Of a stretch of DNA of 64,000 nucleotides, positions 49,580 to 57,660 are shown piece by piece; the first letter of the stretch is position 1; each line of letters opens with the position of its first letter. Source of the stretch: Rufibacter roseolus (GTDB lineage Bacteria > Bacteroidota > Bacteroidia > Cytophagales > Hymenobacteraceae); the NCBI RefSeq assembly GCF_017916365.1, contig NZ_JAFMSU010000001.1, positions 558,001 to 622,000 of the forward strand, read 5' to 3'. Below the pieces are notes generated by a model. The model was not told the origin of the DNA. It saw only the letters and a list, made by a program, of their open reading frames with translations, and did no database searches. The position numbers were made by a program, and so were the translations under genes.

Positions 49580-50716
49580 TTACTTGTGCAGGACCTTGGC
49601 CTTCTGGCCTTCCTGCAGAATAGGTGGTTTGGCCGCGGATGCTGCCGTTGATGTTTTGGGCAGCGCATATTCCACCTTCACCAGTTGGTGCAGTTCGTTA
49701 TCCCGGCCCCTGATCTCAAAGTCCACCGCGGCAATGGTCTGTTCCCAGTGGAAGCGCATCACCCCGAAGTTGAGTCTGTCATGCATCTGCCCTACGCGAT
49801 AACGGTTGGGTTCATTCACCAGTCCGCCCATCCAACTGTGGGTGAGGCCGCTGGAGGTGAAGTCATAGATGGGGTAAGGCACGCCGGGCCACGAGATCTT
49901 GGAAAGCTCGGCGAAGTGCCGGTCCCCGGATAGCAGGATCACGTTGGGCGCTTTGGTTTGGGCAATGAGGTTGAACAGCCGCTCCCTGGACTTGGGGAAG
50001 TTGCCCCAACGTTCATAGCCGTGGTCGTTGGCGATGATCTGCAGGCCCGTCCCGATGAGGTGAAACTGGGCCTTGCTGTTTCTGAGCTCCTTCTCCAGCC
50101 ATCGCCACTGCGTTTCTCCCAGCATGTCGCCTTTAAGGTTGTTCTGGTAAGCGGGTTCCTGGCCTTGCAATGAGTCGCGGTGGTAGCGGCCGTCCAGGAG
50201 AATGATTTTGATTTGCTGGCCCGGCGGGCCGTAGGTGTGGGCGCTGTACACGCCTTTCTGTTTCCGGCGCGGGCTCTGCAGGGGCTCATCCAGGAAATCC
50301 CAGAACAATTGGGCGCTTTGGCTTTTGTGTTTGTATTCTTTGCCGGCGTTGTTGCGACCGTAATCATGGTCATCCCAGATACCAATCACCGGCACTGTCT
50401 GCATTAGCTTTTGGTAATCCTCGTTTTGGAGCTGTTTTTCGTATTTTGCCTTCAAAACACGCATGTCATCGGTGTCGCCGTAGATGTTGTCGCCCAGCCA
50501 GACCCAGAGCTGCGGTTCGTTCTTGAGGATCTCACGCCACAGCGGCTGCTCGCGGTCCTGGGAGTTACAGGAACCCAGCGCAATGGCTGTTAGCGGCGTT
50601 TGGCTGTTAACCAGCGGCAGGGTCTCTAAACCCCGCTCCGTGTCTGCCGAGGTGCAGGAGAAAAGGGAAAGCAACAGTGAAAAAAGGAGCCAGTCTCTAA
50701 GGTGGTGCATACGCAA
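49580..50716 (-). CDS. PhoD-like alkaline phosphatase D family lipoprotein
   Basis: A 378-residue protein. The signal MRMHHLRDWLLFSLLLSLFS is followed by CTSAD, a lipobox Cys. Phosphodiesterase metal-site motifs are TAIALGSCNSQDREQPLW, WVWLGDNIYGDT, IGIWDDHDYGRNNAGKEY, ILLDGRYHRD, GTGLQII and VILLSGDRHFAELS. This is the PhoD core, which hydrolyses phosphodiesters or phosphomonoesters outside the cytoplasm. A basic or Ala/Lys-rich tail ends the protein. Stand-alone gene. Confidence 0.9.
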   Translation of the reverse strand: MRMHHLRDWLLFSLLLSLFSCTSADTERGLETLPLVNSQTPLTAIALGSCNSQDREQPLWREILKNEPQLWVWLGDNIYGDTDDMRVLKAKYEKQLQNEDYQKLMQTVPVIGIWDDHDYGRNNAGKEYKHKSQSAQLFWDFLDEPLQSPRRKQKGVYSAHTYGPPGQQIKIILLDGRYHRDSLQGQEPAYQNNLKGDMLGETQWRWLEKELRNSKAQFHLIGTGLQIIANDHGYERWGNFPKSRERLFNLIAQTKAPNVILLSGDRHFAELSKISWPGVPYPIYDFTSSGLTHSWMGGLVNEPNRYRVGQMHDRLNFGVMRFHWEQTIAAVDFEIRGRDNELHQLVKVEYALPKTSTAASAAKPPILQEGQKAKVLHK

Positions 50717-50769
50717 GGGTACGGCAGAGGCAGGAGCCAGGATGCAATCGGCTTAGGTGAGGTGGTAAA

Positions 50770-50802
50770 CACAAAAGCCACAGGCAGGCTGTGGCTTTTG
50801 TG
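50770..50802 (-). terminator. terminator of the broken outer-membrane gene
   Basis: CACAAAAGCCACA (50770-50782) and TGTGGCTTTTGTG (50790-50802) form a perfect 13-base stem, 19 bases past the distal stop of the pseudogene. Confidence 0.75.
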
Positions 50803-50821
50803 CTATATAAAGATATGCTGT

Positions 50822-51490
50822 TTACTCAGCGGTAGTTAGACCCAGATATAAGGAGATGCCCAAGGATAAGCCTCTCAACCCTATGTTAACATCAAAGGCG
50901 TTGTTTACAGTGGAGGAAACCGGCTTTTCAATCTGTGATGTCATTCTAGAGTAAGCAATACTCCCTAGAAGACATTCCAGCCCTATGGAATTGGAAGGGA
51001 AAAACACAAAACCTGGAGAAAGGGTTACGCCGCCTCCCTTAGAGGATGTCTAATAGAAATGAAGAGAAGAGGAGAGCTCCCCCTCATCGTATTCTGTTTT
51101 AGAACGGGTATAAAAGGCACTTAATTGCCCAAAGAAAGCGACCTTGGTGCCAATGGGCTGGTAGGCGCGGGCAAATGATCCAAAACTGTAGGCGGAAATT
51201 TTATTTTCTATAATAGGGTACTCTCCAGAACTAGACTGGCCTAAAGTAAAGGGGGCGGAGTTCAAAGAATAGCTGCCATAGGCGCCTACGGCTATTTTAG
51301 GGTTTACAAAAAATCCAACGCTTGGACTGATGGCAAACCGGGTACTTCTCATCTCACCATAAGTAACTACGTTCTCAGATTTGTTTGTGGAGAAGCTCGC
51401 AGATCCTGAAATGAGCATTTTGCCAAAGTCCTGGGCTAAAGTAATAGAAGACATGCTGCAGAACGCTAGTGCCGCTAAAAGCTTTTTCAT
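50822..51490 (-). pseudogene. outer-membrane beta-barrel protein interrupted by an in-frame TAG
   Basis: From ATG 51490 the frame encodes a signal peptide (MKKLLAALAFCSMSSITLAQ) and barrel strands (MLISGSASFSTNKS; FAISPSVGFFVNPKIAVGAY; FGSFARAYQPIGTKVAFFGQ; LSAFYTRSKTEYDE) up to a TAG at codon 147 (51052-51050). The same frame continues without interruption for 75 more codons (TSSKGGGVTLSPGFVFFPSN; LRGLSLGISLYLGLTTAE) to the stop at 50822, giving the C-terminal strands a 222-residue porin-family barrel needs. So one base change, a sequencing error, or readthrough separates it from a complete protein. Its own terminator follows the distal stop. Confidence 0.8.
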
Positions 51491-51723
51491 GAAGTGTGGA
51501 AGGGGATTAAATAATAATGAATTTATAGATGTATTTATTTCATGATAAAGTTAATTGAAGGGGTTTAGAGAAAAGCAGAGTTAAACGAAATGTTGAAAAA
51601 AACACCTATCAGGTGGTAGAAACATCTATGAATAGTCACAAAGGGGGATGCTTCAACATTGGCCTAAATTCTTGTACCCTGTATAAAGTTGTAAAGGACT
51701 TTAAAGACGCGAAAGCAGACACA

Positions 51724-51762
51724 AAAAAGAAGGACCAGCTTTCTACGGCTGGTCCTTTCGTT
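51724..51762. terminator. intrinsic terminator
   Basis: AGGACCAGC (51731-51739) pairs with GCTGGTCCT (51748-51756), with A run to the left and TTTCGTTT to the right. It can end the minus-strand 73 aa gene. Confidence 0.75.
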
Positions 51763-51821
51763 TATGCTTGGCTTGCGCCCTATCTATTATATACAAGCCC
51801 CATATAGGGGTACAGTTTAGT

Positions 51822-52043
51822 CTAAGCGCGGGTGTTCATGATCCTGAACGCCTCGGCCCGGGTGATCTCTCTTTTCAGAAGCAGCAGGTTGTTGGTGTTT
51901 ACAATCAGGAGCTGAAATTGCTGTTTCAAGTCATGGTAGTAAATCAACATGGTTAGATCCTCGTATCCGCGTCTGAAAATGTTTCTGGCTTTCGTCTTTA
52001 AATTATTTAGTTCCAAATTTACCTGCCTCAGTTTTTTCATCAT
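51822..52043 (-). CDS. hypothetical protein, 73 aa
   Basis: A small helical protein (MMKKLRQVNLELNNLKTKAR; YYHDLKQQFQLLIVNTNNLL; KREITRAEAFRIMNTRA). The start at 52043 is chosen for a strong ribosome site (GGGGAGGTTAGGAGCA before two ATG codons); the longer frame to 52199 has none. A terminator lies 60 bases past the stop. No family recognised; it looks like a small cytoplasmic helical-bundle or adaptor protein. Confidence 0.5.
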   Translation of the reverse strand: MMKKLRQVNLELNNLKTKARNIFRRGYEDLTMLIYYHDLKQQFQLLIVNTNNLLLLKREITRAEAFRIMNTRA

Positions 52044-52494
52044 TGCTCCTAACCTCCCCTCATGCAAGAGTTTGTGAGTAGTTATACTAAAATACAGGGT
52101 GCTGGTTGCGGTAAAAAAGATAGAATCAAATTGTATTTTAAAAATAGTGTCAAATGCTTTATAGTTGTTAAAACCCTTGCTATATGGTGATTGGCTCAAT
52201 TTTTAACCATTTAGATCCAGAAATGTTTAGACTTTTTCCATAAGAGGTTAAAGAAGCATCATGAAAGGCGGGAAATACTGAGATTGCCTGGCTATGGCAG
52301 TGGGTTTAATCAGGGTTTAAACCCTAGAATGTACAATGTGTCTTCGGTTTAAATACAAAAGGTGGCTTAAAGTGCATTAAAAACCCGGGAAATGGCTGCA
52401 GGAAGAGGTATTTTGAAAAAATAGGAACCACTCTTAGGGTTTTTGAAGAACCCAGATGTTATGATTTCAACAGCGAAACAGAAAAAAAGGCAAC

Positions 52495-52540
52495 AAAAAG
52501 CCCAAGCACTAGAAAGCGGCCTGCGGCTAGTACTTGGGTA
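52495..52540 (-). terminator. terminator of the 57 aa gene
   Basis: CCCAAGCACTAG (52501-52512) pairs with CTAGTACTTGGG (52527-52538), one mismatch, followed on the minus strand by a T-rich run. Confidence 0.65.
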
Positions 52541-52558
52541 TCTATTGCTAAAGTATTC

Positions 52559-52732
52559 CTAGTTATCTGAGAAGGTATAACCGCAGAAGTTATAAATCTC
52601 AGCCAGCGGAGCTACTGGTGGCATGGTTTCTTGCAGCACCAGCGGGGGGTTGTGGGTTGACTCAAAACCCCATCGGTTTCGGTTGCAGTAGTACAACTCT
52701 TTCGGCAATTCTAGTTTTCGGTGTTGTCCCAT
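52559..52732 (-). CDS. hypothetical small protein, 57 aa
   Basis: A short gene: ATG at 52732, stop TAG at 52561-52559. The product MGQHRKLELPKELYYCNRNR continues with WGFESTHNPPLVLQETMPPV and ends in YNFCGYTFSDN. An AGGAGG ribosome site lies 10 bases upstream and a terminator follows the stop, so both ends of a transcription unit are marked. It is aromatic- and proline-rich with two Cys and no signal peptide. No family recognised. Confidence 0.6.
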   Translation of the reverse strand: MGQHRKLELPKELYYCNRNRWGFESTHNPPLVLQETMPPVAPLAEIYNFCGYTFSDN

Positions 52733-52876
52733 AATATGTATACCTCCTACTATAAAGATTGAATTACAGGGTTTTACCCCTACCTAAACACGTTACTTCC
52801 TTAAAATTTATTATCAGGGCCAAGGCATTATTGAGCGCTTCTCGTTTATCTTAAGCCTTGAGCTCCAGTTGTAGAA

Positions 52877-53170
52877 ATGAAATCAAAAACAGGGCGAATA
52901 CTGGCAGTAACTCTGCTGCTTGGGATTGCGCTTCTGCCGGCATTCTCCTATAAGTATGTGGCAGCTGCGGCTGGGGTATTCTGGAATTGGTGGTGGCCCT
53001 GTCCGGAGAACGGCCTCCTGCCAGACAAAGAACCCCCTAAAACACCTAGGCAATACCTCACGCTTTTGTGCATAGTACTGGCCTTAGGGTTGTTTGGTTT
53101 CCAACTCTACAGAGATATAACAGATAACGGGGCCAGCAGGCTTCCGTCTACCATTCCCGTGCATGAGTAG
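52877..53170 (+). CDS. small membrane protein, 97 aa
   Basis: Two hydrophobic segments (ILAVTLLLGIALLPAFSYKY, residues 8-27, and YLTLLCIVLALGLFGFQLYR, about 60-79) flank a Trp/Pro-rich stretch (FWNWWWPCPENGLLPDKEPP). The function is not recognised. The first segment may be an uncleaved anchor. Stand-alone gene, with a short soluble tail. Confidence 0.6.
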   Translation: MKSKTGRILAVTLLLGIALLPAFSYKYVAAAAGVFWNWWWPCPENGLLPDKEPPKTPRQYLTLLCIVLALGLFGFQLYRDITDNGASRLPSTIPVHE

Positions 53171-53213
53171 TGCAGTTTTAAGCTAATCTGCTAAAACTAT
53201 GCCAGAAACGGGC

Positions 53214-53618
53214 CTAAATATGCTTGGTCAGATCCCTTATTCTGTTGCGCAGCTGGTCTAAGTGGTTCTGCTGCTGCTTCTGTTTGTCAATCTCCTCCAG
53301 TTGGTGGAGCAAGGCCTGCATCTCGGCTAAGTAAGCAGAACGGTCTTTCTTTAGGCCGGTGGGCAAAGCACCTTCGCCTTCTTTCGTCTCAGATTTAAAT
53401 ACGTTTCCCTCCCCGTAGATCACCCACCTGGAGTTCAGGTCCGGCAACTGCTTCAGCAGCGTAACCAGGTCATCCATACAATAATCTTCCCCCTGCAGAA
53501 TGCAGCCCACAACGTCTGGTGGCGTTTTGGTAAGCACACTAAGCTGGTACACGTCCAGCTCTTTTATGCGCATGTAGAAGTTCAGGCGGGCACTGGTTTG
53601 CTGTAAGTTAATGGCCAT
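53214..53618 (-). CDS. XRE-like DNA-binding protein, 134 aa
   Basis: The first 70 residues resemble the compact HTH of Bacteroidota phage-repressor-like proteins: SARLNFYMRIKELDVYQLSV with the recognition helix around TKTPPDVVGCILQG, and the typical LPDLNSRWVIYGEGNVF that follows the HTH (compare PDLNPxWLLTGxG). Residues 85-130 form a coiled coil (YLAEMQALLHQLEEIDKQKQ). It is probably a dimeric regulator; the target is unknown. It is divergent from the downstream response regulator, separated by 340 bases. Confidence 0.65.
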   Translation of the reverse strand: MAINLQQTSARLNFYMRIKELDVYQLSVLTKTPPDVVGCILQGEDYCMDDLVTLLKQLPDLNSRWVIYGEGNVFKSETKEGEGALPTGLKKDRSAYLAEMQALLHQLEEIDKQKQQQNHLDQLRNRIRDLTKHI

Positions 53619-53959
53619 GTTCTCAATGATTTATAAGTACGAGTAAACGGGTGCATCCGGATCTTTGTACAAAGGGAAAAAACGTACGAGGCGCGATGTC
53701 AATCCATTTCCTCATACGCAATACCCATAGATTGTGTTAAAGTTGGTTGCAGGGCTGTTTTCAGAAAAACAGGGCTTAAACAAACCCAGGCAAAGGGCAG
53801 GGAGCAGAAATTTTTAGCAGAACAAGAAAACGGGCCTTGCGTTTAGCCATTGGTTTCTGGCTTTAAAAACTACGTTAAAATAAAAATTACCACAGTTTTG
53901 CTATATTTGGCGGTTGAAGACAAAGGGACCTTTTCTTACCTACCTCTTAAAACTTTTGC
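53619..53959. other. intergenic region upstream of the response regulator
   Basis: 340 bases with one host palindrome (53751-53785) and an exact -7 box TATATTTG (53902-53909), which would start the response-regulator message near 53914. Nothing else is recognised. Confidence 0.6.
53902..53909 (+). promoter_or_regulatory. response-regulator -7 box
   Basis: TATATTTG, exact consensus, 50 bases before the ATG; no clear -33 TTG. Confidence 0.5.
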
Positions 53960-54382
53960 ATGAAGACTCAGTTTGAGCCCTTAAATTTGATCATGTTGGT
54001 TGATGATGATGATACCACCAACTTTGTGAATAAGCGTTTATTAACCAAGTTGGGCGTGGCCAAAGAAATCCTGATCAAGAAAAACGGAGCGGAAGCCCTT
54101 GAGTATCTGCAGAATTCGGCCCAGAGTGGCCAGGCATACCCAGACCTCATTTTTCTTGACATCAAAATGCCGGTGATGGACGGGTTCAGCTTTCTGGACG
54201 AGTACCACAACCAAGCCTTATCGCAGTTCGGTAGCATGATCATCCTCATGCTTACCTCCTCAGCCAGTTTCTATGACCTGGAGCGCCTGAAAGGCTATGA
54301 ATCTGTGAAGAAGCACTTCTCCAAAGCCTTAACGGAGAGTGACGTCAAAGAAATCATGGCCGACTATTACCAGAAAAACTAA
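53960..54382 (+). CDS. CheY-like single-domain response regulator
   Basis: A 140-residue receiver domain. Acidic pocket LIMLVDDDDTTNF (Asp15-Asp18), phosphoacceptor Asp67 in DLIFLDIKMPVMDGF, Thr/Ser in MLTSSA and Lys in VKKHFSKALT. No output domain, so it signals through protein contacts. It is convergent with the kinase gene at the end of the stressosome operon, separated only by a shared terminator; the two are likely partners. Relatives (Rcp1-like) commonly pair with hybrid kinases. Confidence 0.88.
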   Translation: MKTQFEPLNLIMLVDDDDTTNFVNKRLLTKLGVAKEILIKKNGAEALEYLQNSAQSGQAYPDLIFLDIKMPVMDGFSFLDEYHNQALSQFGSMIILMLTSSASFYDLERLKGYESVKKHFSKALTESDVKEIMADYYQKN

Positions 54383-54390
54383 CTTCACTA

Positions 54391-54443
54391 CCCCATAAAA
54401 AGCAAAAGGCGCAGGATCACTGCGCCTTTTGCTTTTTATGGGG
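54391..54443. terminator. bidirectional terminator with a 23-base perfect stem
   Basis: Arms 54391-54413 and 54421-54443 are perfectly complementary over 23 bases with a seven-base loop. It lies 8 bases behind the response-regulator stop and 1 base behind the kinase stop, ending both convergent transcripts. Confidence 0.92.
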
Positions 54444-54444
54444 C

Positions 54445-55812
54445 TTAGACCAGGTGATCGGTTATTTGCCGGACAGTGTCTGGTTCAAAGGGCCAGGTGA
54501 AATGCATGGCCGTTCCCCGGTCTTCTGATTGTACCCATACGCGGCCGCCTTTCTCTTCCATGATCTTGCGCACAATGGCAAGGCCAATGCCCGTGCTGTC
54601 GGCGTGGTTCACGTCACTGGTAGTCTCAAACAGTTCAAAGATCTTCTCCTGGTCGGCGGCCGGAATGCCGGGGCCATCATCCTCTACCACAAACTCCCAG
54701 AATCCGTTTCTCTCATAGGCCCTTACCCAAATGCTACCGGTGGGCAGATCATGGTACTTCACAGCATTGCTCAGCAGGTTGCTGAAAATCTGCTGCAGAT
54801 AAATCTCCTCGGCCTCCAGTACCGGAAGATTATCTGGGATGTAGATAGAAATACCCTCGGGTACGGTGAGGGAAGTAACCACATTGTACACCAGTTTCCC
54901 CACGGAGACCGGCTTTTTCTGAATCTGCTGCCGCCCGGTTAGGGAATACGCCAGCACGTCTGTGATCAGGTGGTCCATGCGCTTGAGCTGCAGCTGGATC
55001 ATGGGCATTACGGCCTGGGCCTCCTCAATGCTGCCTTCCTCCATAAAATCAGTGATGGCATCTGCCAGGCCTTTTATGTTCTGGAGCGGCGCTTTTAAGT
55101 CATGCGTTACAGTATGCGCGAACTCATCCAGGGTCTTGTTCACTTTCTCCAGCTGCTGGTTTTTGGTTTCGCGTTCCTGCAACAGGGCATTTACCTCCTG
55201 GTTAGAGGTCTGTAGTTCCTGGTTCAGGTGCTGGATTTCCCGCAGTTGGTATTCTGCCTCAATGGTGCGCACCCGCAGCTGCTCCATGAGCTCAATGAGC
55301 TGCATATTCTGCCGCTTTATCTCGGCGTAAGGAGATATCTCAGATTCATGGTTGAAATAGTCTGCCCAGCCCTGGATAATGGCTTTGTTGATGGGCGGAT
55401 GGTTACTAGGGATGCGCTTCTGCAGCCGCACGCGGGTGCCTTTCTCAAAATCGCTGTCCAGGAAAAAGTAGTCCACCAGTTTGCGGGAGCTGTAGATGCC
55501 CTGTCCTTTACCGCCGGCCGGAGGCGTGTATTGCCGGTCCAGCAGGGTCTGTACGTTAGGGATGCCCCGGCCCCGGTCGGTCACAAAGGCCTCCAGCAGC
55601 ATAATGCCTCGGTTTTCCAGCATGTTGAACCTGATGGTGCCTTCCCCCACGTGTTCCAATACGTTGCGGCAGATCTCAGAAACAGCCGTGGCGAACTTGG
55701 TTTGGGAGGCCACGGGTAACCCCGAGAACTCAGAAAGCTGCATGGCCCTTTTGTACGCCAGTACAACATCCAGTTCGTTCTGCAGCTTTATTGTGGTGAT
55801 GGGCTGGTCCAT
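54445..55812 (-). CDS. sensor histidine kinase with an additional N-terminal RsbT/RsbW-like ATPase domain
   Basis: A 455-residue protein with two GHKL ATPase domains. Residues 1-130 match an anti-sigma-type kinase fold (FATAVSEICRNVLEHVGEG with the N box; VTDRGRGIPNV; GGKGQGIYSSRKLVDYFFLD). A coiled coil follows (about 165-225), then HisKA with His237 in FAHTVTHDLKAPLQNIKG, then a normal HATPase (ILSNLLSNAVKYHDLPTGSI-like; VEDDGPGIPAADQEKIFELF; GIGLAIVRKIMEEKGGRVWV). It is the last gene of the stressosome-type operon, 7 bases after the RsbX-like gene. Probably passes the stressosome signal to the convergent response regulator. Confidence 0.88.
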   Translation of the reverse strand: MDQPITTIKLQNELDVVLAYKRAMQLSEFSGLPVASQTKFATAVSEICRNVLEHVGEGTIRFNMLENRGIMLLEAFVTDRGRGIPNVQTLLDRQYTPPAGGKGQGIYSSRKLVDYFFLDSDFEKGTRVRLQKRIPSNHPPINKAIIQGWADYFNHESEISPYAEIKRQNMQLIELMEQLRVRTIEAEYQLREIQHLNQELQTSNQEVNALLQERETKNQQLEKVNKTLDEFAHTVTHDLKAPLQNIKGLADAITDFMEEGSIEEAQAVMPMIQLQLKRMDHLITDVLAYSLTGRQQIQKKPVSVGKLVYNVVTSLTVPEGISIYIPDNLPVLEAEEIYLQQIFSNLLSNAVKYHDLPTGSIWVRAYERNGFWEFVVEDDGPGIPAADQEKIFELFETTSDVNHADSTGIGLAIVRKIMEEKGGRVWVQSEDRGTAMHFTWPFEPDTVRQITDHLV

Positions 55813-55819
55813 AACAGAT

Positions 55820-56863
55820 TCAATCAGTAGCGCGCACCACTACTACCAAAGTGTCATCGGTGGTGCGGGTATTGTCTTTGTAGAGTACTGCTGCAATCAA
55901 CGTTGGGTCATGCCTGGTCAGTTCCGGGTACTTGCTTAAATCCCACCGGCTTTTTAGGCCGTCTGAGTGCAGGATCATGATATTGCCCCTTTCCCAGGTG
56001 AGGTGCTGGTCATTGATGGTGTTAGGCATGCTCATGCCCAGGGTGCCGTTATAAGACAGCAGGCTTTTGGACTTGTCTGGCATGATGACCCGTCCGGCAA
56101 TATTTCCTATGCCGCAAAACAGCAGGCTATTGGTTTCTGTGTTCCACTGGGCAATGGCGCCCACCGCCCCGCGGGTGCGTTTAATAAGGGCATGAATACC
56201 GCGCAGCATCTCGGAAGGCGTTTGTTTGGGCTGCTGCTTAAAAGCCTGCAAGGCATTTTGGGCGGCCTCATGGGCATGTTCTCCATGGCCCAGCCCGTCC
56301 AGCACCAGCAGATGCGCTCCCTGGAGAGACAGCCGCAGACCCCAGCCGTCGCCGCTTACTTTCTCGCCGGGTTTGGGTACCAGTACCGCGCCCACCTGGA
56401 ATTTCTGCTCGCTTCTGGCCGCCGATTTAGGGATTTTACCTTTCCGGTAGACCCGGGAAAGAATCACCGTGCCAATACCGCGCTGGGAATAGATGTCAAA
56501 GAAGTCAGACTGCCGTTTGATAGCGCCCAAACCCTGACCCATGCTGCCATACGTGGAGACGCCGTCTTCCATCATGCGCTGCGGATCGCTCATACCGGGA
56601 CCGTTGTCCAGGCAGATCAGTTCCACGCCGCAGGTTTTCCCGTTTTCCTCACAGATGGCCTTCACCAACAGCTCGCCGCCTTTAGAGTCAGCGTGCTTTA
56701 CCAGGTTGGTGGCCATTTCCGTGATTACCAGGCTCACGCGGCCGGCCTCGGTTTCGGTGAATCCGGTGGCCTCGGCAATTTTGGCAATATCGCGCCGGAT
56801 AATGTTCAGGAAGGTCCTGTCTGCCAGCGGGAAATGATGGTGTTCAGCAAAATTAAAGTCCAT
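55820..56863 (-). CDS. ATP-binding SpoIIE/RsbX-type protein phosphatase
   Basis: A 347-residue protein with an N-terminal GHKL ATPase domain (residues 15-137: VSLVITEMATNLVKHADS, LDNGPGMSDPQRMMEDG, YGSMGQGLGAIKRQSDFFD) and a C-terminal PP2C-type phosphatase (about 155-345) with Asp189 in LLVLDGLGHGEHAHEAAQNA, LFCGIGNIAGRVI, HSDGLKSRWDL and the final RTTDDTLVVVVRA. In stressosome systems RsbX resets phosphorylated RsbR/RsbS; here it is fused to a kinase-type domain. The start overlaps rsbT by 11 bases. Confidence 0.88.
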   Translation of the reverse strand: MDFNFAEHHHFPLADRTFLNIIRRDIAKIAEATGFTETEAGRVSLVITEMATNLVKHADSKGGELLVKAICEENGKTCGVELICLDNGPGMSDPQRMMEDGVSTYGSMGQGLGAIKRQSDFFDIYSQRGIGTVILSRVYRKGKIPKSAARSEQKFQVGAVLVPKPGEKVSGDGWGLRLSLQGAHLLVLDGLGHGEHAHEAAQNALQAFKQQPKQTPSEMLRGIHALIKRTRGAVGAIAQWNTETNSLLFCGIGNIAGRVIMPDKSKSLLSYNGTLGMSMPNTINDQHLTWERGNIMILHSDGLKSRWDLSKYPELTRHDPTLIAAVLYKDNTRTTDDTLVVVVRATD

Positions 56864-57266
56864 TTTTCCACCGTATTATGGTGACTGTGGTGCCTTTGCC
56901 GGGTTCGCTTTTGATATCAAATTCATTCACTAGCCGTTTGGCACCCGGCAAGCCCAGTCCTAAACTCTTTCCGGTAGAATAACCGTCTTTCATAGCCAAG
57001 GTTACATCTTTTATGCCGGGCCCTTCATCGGCAAAGACCAGGCGCACCCCCGGGATGCTGTTTTTGCTCACAATCTCCAGGTGGGTAATGCCGCCGCCGC
57101 CGTAGCGCAGCATATTCCGGACTAATTCACTGGCTGCCGTGATCAACTTGGTCTGGTTCACCAGGCTCATGCCAATTTTAGTAGCCAGCTCCTTTATCCG
57201 GTTCCGGAACAAAACTACGTCCTGCTCTTTCTGTATGCTCAGCTTCTCCTTAGATAAAACTATCAT
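56853..57266 (-). CDS. rsbT: RsbT-like anti-sigma-type serine/threonine kinase
   Basis: A 137-residue GHKL kinase. KIGMSLVNQTKLITAASELV holds the N box region, RNMLRYGGGGITHLEI follows, then the ADEGPGI motif and DGYSTGKSLGLGLPGAKRLV (G2 box). RsbT phosphorylates RsbR and RsbS upon stress and then activates a downstream partner. It overlaps rsbS by 17 bases and the phosphatase gene by 11, so it is translationally coupled to both. Confidence 0.92.
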   Translation of the reverse strand: MIVLSKEKLSIQKEQDVVLFRNRIKELATKIGMSLVNQTKLITAASELVRNMLRYGGGGITHLEIVSKNSIPGVRLVFADEGPGIKDVTLAMKDGYSTGKSLGLGLPGAKRLVNEFDIKSEPGKGTTVTIIRWKNGL

Positions 57267-57648
57267 AGAGGCCTTCTTCGTCGGTGTCTATTTGGCCAAT
57301 TTTGTTGCGCAACAGTTCCATGCCTTGCTCCACGTCCAAGGCAGTGTGAACGCCCGCGAGGGTAAGACCTAGTTCTACCAGCGTAATGGCTACCGCTGGC
57401 TGCATGCCTACCACCACAGTGGCGGCATCCATGATTTTAGACATAGACGCAATATTGCCCAGAATACGACCCATGAAGGAGTCTACTATGCTTACGGCAG
57501 AAATATCAATCAATACACCCTTGGCTTCGGTCTTGCTCACCATGTTGATGAGGTCATTCTCCAGGGTAAGGGCCAGCCGGTCATATAAATCCACTTGGAT
57601 GGTTACCAGCAGGAAGGGGCCCATCTTTAAAATAGGTATTCTTTCCAT
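57250..57648 (-). CDS. rsbS: RsbS-like stressosome STAS protein
   Basis: A 132-residue STAS domain beginning MERIPILKMGPFLLVTIQVD. The phosphorylation site is conserved: IDISAVSIVDSFMGRIL with Ser57 as the expected target of RsbT (equivalent of Ser59 in Bacillus). The segment VVVGMQPAVAITLVELGLTL completes the STAS pattern. It is a structural component of the stressosome. 12 bases separate it from rsbR. Confidence 0.93.
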   Translation of the reverse strand: MERIPILKMGPFLLVTIQVDLYDRLALTLENDLINMVSKTEAKGVLIDISAVSIVDSFMGRILGNIASMSKIMDAATVVVGMQPAVAITLVELGLTLAGVHTALDVEQGMELLRNKIGQIDTDEEGLYDSFI

Positions 57649-57660
57649 GGCAGCGTTTCC

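Noticed and set aside
51613-51807. 64-codon plus-strand frame
   Set aside because: It runs through a clear terminator stem (51724-51762) and shows no domain.
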